Source: Firmicutes bacterium UBA1739
GTDB lineage: Bacteria > Bacillota > Clostridia > Peptostreptococcales > Anaerovoracaceae
Assembly (NCBI GenBank): GCA_002315385.1
Contig: DCHZ01000023.1
Location: 19,333-83,332, forward strand
Length of the DNA stretch: 64,000 nt
Direction of reading: 5' to 3'
This document shows positions 46,085-55,075 of the stretch, one piece after another; within the stretch, counting starts at the first letter, position 1, and the number at the start of each line of letters is the position of its first letter. The position numbers were made by a program, and so were the translations under genes. Below the pieces are notes generated by a model that was not told where the DNA came from, did no database searches, and saw only the letters and a list, made by a program, of their open reading frames with translations.

Positions 46085-47503
46085 ATGAGGGAGTTATTTA
46101 AGACAAAGTATTTCAAATGGGGACTGACTGCCGGGATTACGCTGATTTGTGTAGTTCTTGTATTTTTTCTGTTTGACAAAGCACCTACGGTTCACGGCGC
46201 TGTAGGAAAGATCATCGGGATTCTGTCTCCGTTTATTTACGGTATTATAATGGCATATCTGCTGAATCCGGTGTATAACTGGTGTAATTACAATCTGATG
46301 AAGATTCTTAACAAACGCAGTCGGATGAACGATGAAAAAAAGACCGTTGTGTCAAGTGCTGTCAGTGTTGCGTTTTCGATTGTCCTGTTTTTAGTCATTA
46401 TTTCGGCTTTAATGGTATCGGTGCTGCCCCAGTTAGTAAGCAGTATATATGATCTTGTAGTATCTTTGCCGAATTATGCCACAAGAGTTGTGGAATGGGT
46501 AGATGGAGTTAATTTCCTGAGCGACGGGTTAAAAGAGAAAATTACCGCTGCGATGGATTCCGGTGTTAATTATCTGTACGACTGGATGAAGACTTCACTG
46601 TTTCCGCATATCAAGGATGTGGCTCTGGAAGTGTCGGCAGGTATTATGGGAGCCGCCTCGGTGGTGTTTAATATCTTTATCGGTGTTATCGTATGTATTT
46701 ATCTGCTGCTGGGCAAGAAAAAATTTGCGGGACAGGCTAAAAAGGCTGCTTTCTCAGTTTTTGAAAAAGACACGGCTAACGGTGTGATCGGTGCATTCAG
46801 ATTTGTGGATAAAGTGTTCAGCGGATTCGTTTCCGGTAACTTAATTGACGCTCTTATTGTCGGTTCAATAACCGGCATAGTCATGAGCCTGCTGAACTGG
46901 CCGTATGCATTGCTGATAAGTGTTATTGTAGGTGTGACTAATCTGATTCCTTTCTTCGGGCCGTTTATCGGCGGTGGCATCGGTGCGATACTGCTGGTTG
47001 GAGAAAAGCCCATGACCGCTGTATACTTCCTGATATTTATTCTGGTAATTCAGCAGGTGGACGGAAATATTATCAAGCCTAAGGTTCTGGGTGACAATGT
47101 AAATCTTGCCAGCTTCTGGATACTGTTCTCTATCATTGTCGGCGGCGGCATGTTCGGTTTTGCGGGAATGATTCTGGGAGTTCCTGTATTCACTGTAATA
47201 TACTCATTCATTTCCTGGGGACTGAAACGAAGACTTGCGAAAAAGAATCTCCCGGAACATACGGATGAATATGTGAACGTGGATTACTATGATGTTAGAA
47301 ATGATACATTCAGGGATTTGCCGGAGAATCTTTATGAGGAGAGACGCAGGGCAAAAAAAGAAGAACGAAGAAAGAATAAACTCGAAAAAAAGAAGAAAAA
47401 GGATGATGACGGCAGTACGGAAGAACCCGAAAAGGACAATAGCCTGAACAATGATGTTCAGAATAATGACCTTCGGAAGAACGACAGTACGTCGGTGGAA
47501 TGA
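46085..47503 (+). CDS. AI-2E family transporter (PerM-like)
   Basis: A 472-residue membrane protein with about eight hydrophobic helices arranged as in the AI-2E/UPF0118 family: LSPFIYGIIMAYLLNP near the first pair and SVIVGVTNLIPFFGPFIGGGIGAI and IQQVDGNIIKPKVLGD in the second half. The family includes exporters linked to AI-2, sodium/proton exchange and others, so the substrate is open. The C-terminal 90 residues are a highly charged, low-complexity tail (RRRAKKEERRKNKLEKKKKK, then acidic and Asn-rich). Confidence 0.88.
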   Translation: MRELFKTKYFKWGLTAGITLICVVLVFFLFDKAPTVHGAVGKIIGILSPFIYGIIMAYLLNPVYNWCNYNLMKILNKRSRMNDEKKTVVSSAVSVAFSIVLFLVIISALMVSVLPQLVSSIYDLVVSLPNYATRVVEWVDGVNFLSDGLKEKITAAMDSGVNYLYDWMKTSLFPHIKDVALEVSAGIMGAASVVFNIFIGVIVCIYLLLGKKKFAGQAKKAAFSVFEKDTANGVIGAFRFVDKVFSGFVSGNLIDALIVGSITGIVMSLLNWPYALLISVIVGVTNLIPFFGPFIGGGIGAILLVGEKPMTAVYFLIFILVIQQVDGNIIKPKVLGDNVNLASFWILFSIIVGGGMFGFAGMILGVPVFTVIYSFISWGLKRRLAKKNLPEHTDEYVNVDYYDVRNDTFRDLPENLYEERRRAKKEERRKNKLEKKKKKDDDGSTEEPEKDNSLNNDVQNNDLRKNDSTSVE

Positions 47504-47514
47504 GAAATCCGATA

Positions 47515-47547
47515 AACAGGAGATGGATAAATCATCTCCTGTTTTGT
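47515..47547. terminator. Terminator after the AI-2E family gene
   Basis: AACAGGAGATG (47515-47525) pairs with CATCTCCTGTT (47533-47543), followed by TTGTTT. It overlaps the end of the converging MFS gene. Confidence 0.85.
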
Positions 47548-48806
47548 TTATAAGACAGATAAAGCAGAACTACAGCAATTCCGCTGCAGGCTGAAAACAT
47601 GATATATGCGGGAATATAGCTGCCGCTTATGTCTGCGATGATTCCCGGAAGATTTGAGAAAAGCAGAGCACCTCCGGCATATATTACCTGAAGCTTCTGA
47701 ACTGTGGAGGCGAAGCTGTCCGGTGAAACCAGATCGTTTGCCCATACCGAGGGACCGATGGTGGCGATGGCATATCCGGTGCCGAGAAGAATTCCGGAGC
47801 ATATGCAGACAGCAGTAATGCCTGCAGAAGCGGTACAGCACAGCACATTTCCGGCGAAAAGTATGGAGCCGAAAATAATGCTTGATTTAAAACCTCCCAG
47901 TCTGTCGGTGGTGTTTCCGTAGAGAAGCTTGCCGGCAATCAGCATCACCCCGCAGATACTGATTAGGGTTGCCACTGTCATGGATGGGAACCCCTCGTCT
48001 GTATACAATACGGAAAGATGGGAAAATCCCGGATTTGCAAGGCCACCCATGAACAGACTTACGCATCCCAGCATAATCCAGGTTTTTACGGAAAAAGTGC
48101 GGAGAGCATGGTCTGACTTGTTTTCGGCTGTGACGTCGGCTTCGGATTCGTCGGTTTCGGATTCGGCAGCTCCGTCAGCCCCGTCAGCCACGTCAGCCTC
48201 GCCCGTTTTTTCGGTTCCGTAGGCCGTCATTCCAATGTCTTCCGGTCTGTCCCGGATAACCAGAAAAATCAGAGAGGAGCCCATAAGTATCGCGAAAAAT
48301 TCAATGATGAAAGATGCCCTCAGGGATATGTTTTCGATCAATACAGTGCATATCGGCGGAAGTATCACGGTGGCAAGTCCCGTGCCGCAGGAGCATATGG
48401 AGAGTGAAAGGGCTTTTCTTTTCACAAACCATGTGTTCATCAGAATGGAAACCGGAATCATGGAACCAAGACCGTAGCTTAATCCGGAAACAGCCGCACC
48501 AATACAGAACGGAAGATAGCTGTCAGCCATACTGTAGATCAGAAATGAGACGGCGGCAAACAGAGCCGCTATTGCGGTACCGAGCCGCATAGACAGCTTT
48601 CGGTAATATATCCGTACAACGAGCATTGCGAAAAAAGCCACCAGGCATCTCAGTGTGATCAGAGAGGAAGTCTGAGCATGAGTCAGATTATAGCTTTCCA
48701 TAATGTAGGGAAGAGATACAGAAAATCCGTTGGAAATGGTTCCCATAGTGATAAACAGAAGCAGAGTACCGGCTCCGCAAATCAGCCAGCTGTAATGTAT
48801 TTTTTT
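47532..48806 (-). CDS. MFS transporter
   Basis: A 424-residue major facilitator with about 12 hydrophobic helices in two halves. The central loop (about residues 190-235) is strongly acidic (repeated ADGADGAAESETDESEAD type). The pattern GLSYGLGSMIPVSILMNTWF resembles the oxalate/formate antiporter-like branch; the substrate is unknown. A longer frame begins at ATG 48851, but TATAAT overlaps that ATG, so the transcript would start after it; TTG 48806, behind GAAGGTG, is preferred and gives the MKKIHYSW-like start. Confidence 0.85.
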   Translation of the reverse strand, partial: KKIHYSWLICGAGTLLLFITMGTISNGFSVSLPYIMESYNLTHAQTSSLITLRCLVAFFAMLVVRIYYRKLSMRLGTAIAALFAAVSFLIYSMADSYLPFCIGAAVSGLSYGLGSMIPVSILMNTWFVKRKALSLSICSCGTGLATVILPPICTVLIENISLRASFIIEFFAILMGSSLIFLVIRDRPEDIGMTAYGTEKTGEADVADGADGAAESETDESEADVTAENKSDHALRTFSVKTWIMLGCVSLFMGGLANPGFSHLSVLYTDEGFPSMTVATLISICGVMLIAGKLLYGNTTDRLGGFKSSIIFGSILFAGNVLCCTASAGITAVCICSGILLGTGYAIATIGPSVWANDLVSPDSFASTVQKLQVIYAGGALLFSNLPGIIADISGSYIPAYIMFSACSGIAVVLLYLSYKQNRR

Positions 48807-48849
48807 CAAAAAGACACCTTCTTTTAGTAGTATTCCGTGAACTGAAGCC

Positions 48850-48855
48850 ATTATA
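48850..48855 (-). promoter_or_regulatory. -10 element for the MFS gene
   Basis: TATAAT on the minus strand (48855-48850). The -35 is not close to consensus. From 48856 to 49073 no gene is supported on either strand. Confidence 0.4.
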
Positions 48856-49073
48856 TCACGATGCCCCGGAAAGAGAAAGCATATAAGACTGAAAACCGTG
48901 ACAGGTCTTAATGTCAGAATGGCAAAAGAGTCGCATCCGTTAATGAAAGCCCGGATAGCGAAGGGGATATCTAAGGAGATTGCCGCGAATTCAGGATTAC
49001 AAAGGTCGTTCGGATTTTTGCACTTACTATAACCGTCCGGGATCGGTGCATAAATACCGTATTCAGAATGGAC

Positions 49074-49102
49074 TTGATTTTTGATTTTGAAAATAATATA
49101 AT
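49074..49102 (+). promoter_or_regulatory. SigA promoter of tyrS
   Basis: TTGATT (49074-49079) and TATAAT (49097-49102) with a 17-base spacer, just before the T-box. Confidence 0.82.
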
Positions 49103-49108
49103 AACTCT

Positions 49109-49397
49109 ATATGATTAATGCAATGAAGGAAAGAAGTAAGTCGGAAGTCACTTTACAGAGAGCATCTGTTTGCTGGAAAGATGCAGTAACCCGTACCGAA
49201 TACATTCCTGAGCAGTCCGCCGAAATGCCGAAGCTGTTCATACGGCAGAGTAGACCGAACCGGGAACGCCCGATACAGCGAAAAGTGTGTTAGAGCTGAA
49301 ATACACGATGAGGAAAACTTCGTGAGAGGTTTTCGAATCTGAGGTGGTACCGCGATTGCTTCGCCCTCTGTTCTCTTATGAGAGCAGAGTTTTTTTG
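49109..49397 (+). promoter_or_regulatory. T-box riboswitch (tyrosine)
   Basis: A tRNA-sensing leader. The conserved T-box core GAGGTGGTACCGCG lies at 49341-49354. The specifier codon is probably TAC at 49201-49203 in the context GAATACATTCC, which fits tyrosine and the downstream tyrS. The terminator stem is CTCTGTTCTC (49366-49375) with GAGAGCAGAG (49380-49389) and seven T. Uncharged tRNA-Tyr should stabilise the antiterminator. Confidence 0.93.
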
Positions 49398-49444
49398 TTG
49401 AGATAACATTTTAAAAGAAATTATTATACCGGGAGGAAAGAATT

Positions 49445-50662
49445 ATGGGAATTTATGAAGAATTACAGGCAAGAGGTCTGATTGCACAGGTTACAGATGA
49501 GGCGGAAATCCGTGACCTCATTAATAACGGTGGAGCAAGATTTTATATAGGCTTCGACCCTACGGCGGATTCTCTCCACGTAGGTCACTTTATGGCACTG
49601 TGCCTGATGAAGAGACTCCAGATGGCGGGGAATAAACCGATTGTACTGGTAGGCGGCGGAACGGGAATGATAGGAGATCCGTCGGGCAGAACAGATATGC
49701 GTAAAATGATGACAGTTGAAACAATTCAGCATAACTGTGATTGTTTCAGAAAGCAGATGGAAAGATTCATAGAGTTCGGAGATGATGCCGCAATTATGGT
49801 AAACAATGCGGACTGGCTCATGGATCTCAATTACATAGAGCTGCTGCGGGAAGTGGGTGCCTGCTTCTCAGTAAACAATATGCTCAGAGCGGAATGCTAT
49901 AAGCAGAGAATGGAAAAGGGACTGAGCTTTTTTGAATTCAACTATATGATAATGCAGTCATATGATTTCTATTATCTGCACAACCATTACGGATGCAACA
50001 TGCAGTTCGGAGGAAACGATCAGTGGAGCAACATGCTGGGCGGCACCGAGCTTATCAGAAAGAAGACAGGTCACGATGCATATGCTATGACAATAACACT
50101 GCTGCTGAACAGTGAGGGCAAAAAAATGGGAAAAACTGCCAGCGGAGCGGTATGGCTTGATCCGGAAAAAACCTCACCTTACGAATTCTATCAGTACTGG
50201 AGAAATGTAAGCGATGATGATGTTATGAAGTGTATAAAAATGCTTACATTTATTTCACTGGATGAGATTGCCGAAATGGAAAAATGGGACGACAGCAGAA
50301 TTAATGAAAAGAAAGAAATCCTGGCATTTGAGCTTACCGCTCTTGTTCACGGAAAGGAAGAAGCTGTAAAAGCACAGGAAACCGCAAAAGCAATATTCTC
50401 TGGTGCCGGCAGTGACGAAAACATGCCTGCGGCGGAACTGAGTGCCGAGCAGATTGAAGGCGGAATGGGAATTCTGGATCTTCTGGTAGCTGCCGAACTG
50501 GCACCCAGCAAAGGTGAGGCCCGCCGTCTTGTTCAGCAGGGAGGAATTGCGGTGGACGGAGAAAAAGTTACAGATCCAAAAACAGTGATTACGGAAGAAC
50601 AGCTTAAATCATCTCCTGTTATTAAAAAGGGCAAGAAGGTTTACAAGAGAATTATGGCATAG
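49445..50662 (+). CDS. tyrS: Tyrosyl-tRNA synthetase
   Basis: A 405-residue class I synthetase. The HIGH-type motif is HVGH (TADSLHVGHFMALC), the substrate pocket shows FNYMIMQSYDFYYL and QFGGNDQWSNM, and the KMSKS-type motif is KKMGKTASG. The C-terminal S4 domain (ILDLLVAAELAPSKGEARRLVQQGG) binds the tRNA. GGGAGG precedes ATG 49445. Expression should be controlled by the Tyr T-box. Confidence 0.97.
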   Translation: MGIYEELQARGLIAQVTDEAEIRDLINNGGARFYIGFDPTADSLHVGHFMALCLMKRLQMAGNKPIVLVGGGTGMIGDPSGRTDMRKMMTVETIQHNCDCFRKQMERFIEFGDDAAIMVNNADWLMDLNYIELLREVGACFSVNNMLRAECYKQRMEKGLSFFEFNYMIMQSYDFYYLHNHYGCNMQFGGNDQWSNMLGGTELIRKKTGHDAYAMTITLLLNSEGKKMGKTASGAVWLDPEKTSPYEFYQYWRNVSDDDVMKCIKMLTFISLDEIAEMEKWDDSRINEKKEILAFELTALVHGKEEAVKAQETAKAIFSGAGSDENMPAAELSAEQIEGGMGILDLLVAAELAPSKGEARRLVQQGGIAVDGEKVTDPKTVITEEQLKSSPVIKKGKKVYKRIMA

Positions 50663-50671
50663 TATGAACCG

Positions 50672-51559
50672 ATGAACGAGTTTAAAACATACCATCCGGC
50701 GGTGAATATGCTGTATTTCATCGCCGTAACAGGCTTTTCAATGTTTTTAATGCATCCGGTGTGTCTGGCGATATCCCTGGCCGGCGGTGTAGCCTACGGG
50801 GTGATTCTGAAAGGAAGAAAAGCACTCAGATTTCAGCTCATATGCGTGTTGCCGGTTATGATTTTTTCGGCTGTAATCAATCCGCTGTTCAATCATCGCG
50901 GAAACACAATACTTACATACTTCCCGGGGGGGAATCCGCTGACTATGGAATCGGTATTGTACGGACTGGCTGCGGCTGTAATGATTGCATCGGTAATATG
51001 CTGGTTTATGTGCTTTAACGAAATAATGTCCTGTGATAAGATAATTTTTCTGTTCGGAAAAGTTCTGCCGGCGCTTTCTTTGGTAATAAGCATAATAATA
51101 AGGTTTGTTCCGGAATTCAAAAGGCAGATAAGGCTGACCGGGGAAGCGGTGATGTCACTGGGACAGGATAAAGACCGGCGGAGTCTGAAAGATAAAATAC
51201 ACTGCGGAATAAGGATAATGTCTGTAATGGTAGTCTGGTCTATGGAAAACTCTCTGATAACGGCGGAGAGTATGAAAAGCAGGGGATATGGGCTTCCGGA
51301 CAGGAGTTTTTATTCGGTTTATTCCGGAGATAAACGCGATAAGACTGCTATTATCTGCATTATGGTATTATCGGCGGTAATTATCGGAGGAATAGTTTCA
51401 GGAGTCACTGCCTTCTCCTTTTTTCCGGAATTGAAGGTAAACGGGACCGGTGTGAAAGGAGCAGTGGTATTTACCGCATATTTTGTTTTGTGTATTATGC
51501 CTTTGCTGATTGAACTGCGGGAGGTGAGAAGATGGAAAGCATTACAGCGGAAAGGCTGA
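50672..51559 (+). CDS. ECF transporter transmembrane (T) component of a second ECF system
   Basis: A 295-residue membrane protein with about five to six hydrophobic helices. It begins YHPAVNMLYFIAVTGFSMFLMHPV, which is typical of the CbiQ/EcfT-like T proteins found with dedicated S components, and contains IRFVPEFKRQIRLTGEAVMSLG and MVVWSMENSLITAESMKSRGYG, corresponding to the coupling-helix motifs (here SRGYG). It follows tyrS by 9 bases, and its end overlaps the fused ATPase gene by 28 bases, so the two products are almost certainly partners. Confidence 0.85.
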   Translation: MNEFKTYHPAVNMLYFIAVTGFSMFLMHPVCLAISLAGGVAYGVILKGRKALRFQLICVLPVMIFSAVINPLFNHRGNTILTYFPGGNPLTMESVLYGLAAAVMIASVICWFMCFNEIMSCDKIIFLFGKVLPALSLVISIIIRFVPEFKRQIRLTGEAVMSLGQDKDRRSLKDKIHCGIRIMSVMVVWSMENSLITAESMKSRGYGLPDRSFYSVYSGDKRDKTAIICIMVLSAVIIGGIVSGVTAFSFFPELKVNGTGVKGAVVFTAYFVLCIMPLLIELREVRRWKALQRKG

Positions 51560-54207
51560 GCTTTACATATCCCGGCAGGCAGGAGTCTGCTTTGAGGGAA
51601 ATAACCATATCCATCGGCAGCGGTGAATTTGCGGTTATCTGCGGGAAATCGGGATCGGGCAAAACCACACTTCTCAGAATGATGAAACCTGCATTATCAC
51701 CGGCAGGAAGCTGTGACGGTATTATCTGTATTGACGGAAAACCTGTTTCGGAATTGTCTTTCAGAGCTCAGAGTGAAAAGATAGGTTTTGTAATGCAGAA
51801 TCCGGAGGCTCAGCTTGTGACAGACAGGGTATGGCATGAAATGGCCTTCGGAGCGGAGAATCTGGGAATGGCTTCTGATGAAATCCGCGGAAGAATTGCG
51901 GAAACAGCTTCGTATTTCGGAATTCAAAGCTGGTTTCATAAAAAAACCTCCGAGCTTTCAGGAGGGCAGAAACAGATTCTGAACCTTGCGTCAGTTATGG
52001 TGACGAGGCCTGAAATCATACTGCTTGATGAGCCCACCGGCAGTCTTGATCCGATAGCGGCAAAGGAATTTATCGGTATGCTGATAAAAATAAACCGGGA
52101 GCTGGGCACCACGATAATTATGTCTGAACACAGACCGGAGGAAGTCATGGATTTCTGCAGCAGGGTAATTGTAATGGAAGAAGGCCGTATCGCGGCGGAC
52201 GGTACTCCCCGCGAAGTCGGAAAAAATCTTTTTCTGAAAAAAAGTTATATGTTCGCAGCCATGCCTGTTGCCATGAGAGTTTTTGCGGAGGCCGGAGGAA
52301 AGGGCGATTTTCCTGTCAGTATTCGTGAGGGGAGAAACTGGCTGAAAGATACGGTTTCCCGGGGAAAAGAATGCGACGATTCCAGGAAAAGTATTCGGCA
52401 GAACAGCAGCCCTGAGGATAGCAGTTATTTTGCGGATGGAAGTCAAAGCTGCGGAAGGCCTTTAGCCGGGAGAATTGAGGCGGCGGTGAATACAGGAGAT
52501 GCCGGGACACTCAGAGTAAACGGCAATACAGGGAGAGTAAAGAAAGGAAAGCCCGAAAGGAAAAACTCCGAGGCCGGGATTGCGGTGAAAATAGACAGAG
52601 TACGATTCCGGTATGAAAAGGATCTGCCTGATGTTCTGAATAATCTTTCTCTGGAGATTAACAAAGGCGAAATCTATTCAGTGCTGGGGGGCAACGGAAC
52701 GGGAAAAACAACTGCTTTGTCGGTTATTATGGGAAGCAGGAAGCCATACAGAGGGAAAGTATTCATTGGGAACGGTCTTACTGCGGCTATGCTGCCTCAG
52801 GAAGTAAAAGCGGTATTTTCGGAAAAAACTGTGGAAGGAGACCTGATGGAAATGCTCAGAGGCGGTAATCTGAGCCGGACTGAAAAGGATACTCTGCTGG
52901 CGGATACAGTGAAGCTGTGTGAACTGCAGAATGTGCTGAAATTCCATCCATATGATCTCTCCGGAGGAGAGCAGCAGAGGGCGGCACTGGCGAAAATTAT
53001 GCTGACATCTCCGGATATTGTGCTGCTGGACGAGCCTACAACGGGTCTGGATGCCTGCTATAAAAGTAAGCTGGGCGGGATTCTGAGACAGATGTCGGAA
53101 AAAGGCACTACTGTTGTAATGGTTTCTCATGATATAGAGTTTTGTGCGGAATACTCTCATCGTTGCGGTCTGATGTTTGACGGCTGTATTGTCAGTGAAG
53201 GAACGCCGCGGGAGTTCTTCTGCAGCAAGGATTTTTATACAACTGCAGCTCATAGAATGGCAGTGAATATTCTTCCGGATGTGCTGAATTCACGGGATAT
53301 TGCAGTGAAGCTTACAGAAGCTCCCGGAAATGACAGCATGGATAACGGATCGGAGAATGATGGCCCCGGATGCGTACGGAATCGACCTGACGGCCCGGAA
53401 GACGATGTACACGGAAATGAATCCGAAGACGGAAGAGGCAGTATTAACTGCCGTAAGTATGATGGCTATGACTTAGGTAATGAAAAAAAGTCCGGCGATA
53501 ATACTGAAATAAGAAGTTCTAAAAGAATACTGCTGAAGGCGGCTGCTTTTTTTGTTGCGATCCCTTTGACGGTAATCCTGGGGAGTATTGTGTTTGATGA
53601 CAGAAAATACTATTTTATTAGTCTGCTGATAATCATAGAAGCTTTTATTCCTATGGCTGCCGGCTTTGAGAGAAGAAAACCCGGAATAAAGGAAATAATG
53701 ATGCTGAGTGTGATGTGCGGAATAGCTGTGGCGGGAAGAGTGGCATTTTATATGATTCCTCAGTTTAAGCCTATGGCAGCTATTGTTATTATTGCCGGAA
53801 TATGCTTCGGAGCGGAAAAAGGCTTTATGACCGGAGCTCTGTCGGCACTGATATCAAATTTCTTTTTCGGTCAGGGCCCCTGGACACCGTGGCAGATGAT
53901 TGCTTTCGGACTGGTAGGACTTGCCGCAGGACTGATATTTGCCGGGCATCCGGAAAGAGTGAGACGTATTCCCGTGAGTATATTCGGCATTCTGTCGGTA
54001 TTGATAATCTACGGAGTGACGGTTAATCTGTCATCTGTTCTGATGTTTCAGAATAATTTTGTCCCGGGGATGTTTATTTCGGCAATTGCTCTGGGCCTTC
54101 CCTTTGATGCAATTCATGCAATCTCGACCGGAATTTTTCTGTTCCTGCTGGCAAAGCCCATGCAGGAGAAAATATTCAGAGTAATGATAAAATATGATAT
54201 TAAATGA
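51532..54207 (+). CDS. Fusion of two ECF-type ABC ATPases and a C-terminal membrane domain (putative S component)
   Basis: An 891-residue polypeptide. The first ABC module (1-275) has Walker A GKSGSGKTT (38-46), FVMQNPEAQ, LSGGQKQIL and LLDEPTGSLDP. A linker (about 275-345) leads to the second ABC module (350-590) with GGNGTGKTT (about 386-394), LSGGEQQRA and [11 protein letters not shown] hydrophilic, Asp/Gly/Asn-rich linker follows, then five to six membrane helices (about 664-891) with FGQGPWTPWQM, a pattern of ECF S components. With the T protein this would make a whole ECF importer from two polypeptides. The substrate is unknown. Confidence 0.87.
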   Translation: MESITAERLSFTYPGRQESALREITISIGSGEFAVICGKSGSGKTTLLRMMKPALSPAGSCDGIICIDGKPVSELSFRAQSEKIGFVMQNPEAQLVTDRVWHEMAFGAENLGMASDEIRGRIAETASYFGIQSWFHKKTSELSGGQKQILNLASVMVTRPEIILLDEPTGSLDPIAAKEFIGMLIKINRELGTTIIMSEHRPEEVMDFCSRVIVMEEGRIAADGTPREVGKNLFLKKSYMFAAMPVAMRVFAEAGGKGDFPVSIREGRNWLKDTVSRGKECDDSRKSIRQNSSPEDSSYFADGSQSCGRPLAGRIEAAVNTGDAGTLRVNGNTGRVKKGKPERKNSEAGIAVKIDRVRFRYEKDLPDVLNNLSLEINKGEIYSVLGGNGTGKTTALSVIMGSRKPYRGKVFIGNGLTAAMLPQEVKAVFSEKTVEGDLMEMLRGGNLSRTEKDTLLADTVKLCELQNVLKFHPYDLSGGEQQRAALAKIMLTSPDIVLLDEPTTGLDACYKSKLGGILRQMSEKGTTVVMVSHDIEFCAEYSHRCGLMFDGCIVSEGTPREFFCSKDFYTTAAHRMAVNILPDVLNSRDIAVKLTEAPGNDSMDNGSENDGPGCVRNRPDGPEDDVHGNESEDGRGSINCRKYDGYDLGNEKKSGDNTEIRSSKRILLKAAAFFVAIPLTVILGSIVFDDRKYYFISLLIIIEAFIPMAAGFERRKPGIKEIMMLSVMCGIAVAGRVAFYMIPQFKPMAAIVIIAGICFGAEKGFMTGALSALISNFFFGQGPWTPWQMIAFGLVGLAAGLIFAGHPERVRRIPVSIFGILSVLIIYGVTVNLSSVLMFQNNFVPGMFISAIALGLPFDAIHAISTGIFLFLLAKPMQEKIFRVMIKYDIK

Positions 54208-54288
54208 CCGTACCGGAAATTTTCCGGCTGCGGAATAACTTCACAACAGCTGACACCGTCGAAGACTGGGATTCGGTTGACATCTAAA

Positions 54289-54828
54289 ATGAAGAAAATT
54301 CTTACTCTTTGTCTCGTTGTTGCATTGGCGTTTTCTTTTTGTGCATGCAACGTGACAACAACCAAAACAACAACAACTACTACAACCGACGCAGATGGTA
54401 ACACCCACACTGAATCTACTACCGTTACAAATGAAAACGGCGATGTGACCACAACCAAAAGAGACTATCTCACCTTATATGAAGCGGCAAATGACGGTGA
54501 ATATCATGAATTTCCCATAACTCTTATCAATGCTTCTGAAGATTATTCATTAACAGGATTCTATATCACCAAAGCCGGAGAAGAGTCCTATAGTGGCGAG
54601 GACTTATTCCAAGGAGAAATAATCAAGCCCGGTAATTCAGCAACAGGTCTTGTATTGACACTGAATAAAATAAATGGTAACCCTATTGTCTGTGACTTTG
54701 GCATTACAGTGAAAGGTGAAGATACGCCGATATGGTTCAGGGACGTTGATATTAGTAATGACAACAGCGAAGCTTTTGAACTGAAAGTCTCCGAAAAAAA
54801 CGGTGAATGGACAATAGAACATAAGTAA
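54289..54828 (+). CDS. Putative lipoprotein, unknown function
   Basis: A 179-residue protein with a lipoprotein-like signal (KKILTLCLVVALAFSFCAC, Cys near 19-21) and then a threonine-rich stretch (TTTKTTTTTTTD). The C-terminal 120 residues look like a beta-rich domain (YHEFPITLINASEDYSLTGFYI). ATG 54289 is the likely start of the signal; no clear ribosome binding site precedes it. The family is not recognised. Confidence 0.65.
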   Translation: MKKILTLCLVVALAFSFCACNVTTTKTTTTTTTDADGNTHTESTTVTNENGDVTTTKRDYLTLYEAANDGEYHEFPITLINASEDYSLTGFYITKAGEESYSGEDLFQGEIIKPGNSATGLVLTLNKINGNPIVCDFGITVKGEDTPIWFRDVDISNDNSEAFELKVSEKNGEWTIEHK

Positions 54829-54876
54829 CAGCATTGTTGCATCAATGAAAATCAAAATTATTTCAAATAATACGCG

Positions 54877-54914
54877 GAAGAGTCGACCGGTTCCGGGAGA
54901 CTCTTCATTTTTGG
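54877..54914 (+). terminator. Terminator after the lipoprotein gene
   Basis: GAAGAGT (54877-54883) pairs with ACTCTTC (54900-54906), with a CCGG-containing inner part, followed by ATTTTTGG. Confidence 0.75.
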
Positions 54915-54980
54915 TTTAGCGTAATAAAACCCATGATTATAGCAAGGGTAAGCAAGAATTCAGAAATCCCGAAAAAACAA

Positions 54981-55022
54981 GACGATGATTGTATCTAAGC
55001 TGATACGCTCATCGTCTTTTTG
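54981..55022. terminator. Bidirectional terminator before the proB end
   Basis: GACGATGA (54981-54988) pairs with TCATCGTC (55009-55016) and GTATC with GATAC inside. T residues follow on the plus strand and a T run (CTTGTTTTTT) follows on the minus strand. Confidence 0.8.
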
Positions 55023-55075
55023 AGTTTTGGTTATTGATAATTCCGGACGTATTCCGATTACGATTATTTCCGGAT

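Noticed and set aside
48919..49032. 37-codon plus-strand ORF between the MFS gene and tyrS
   Set aside because: No ribosome binding site, no promoter close by and no recognisable features; chance is likely.
49111..49293. 60-codon ORF on the plus strand before tyrS
   Set aside because: It lies completely within the Tyr T-box leader, whose core, specifier and terminator explain the sequence.
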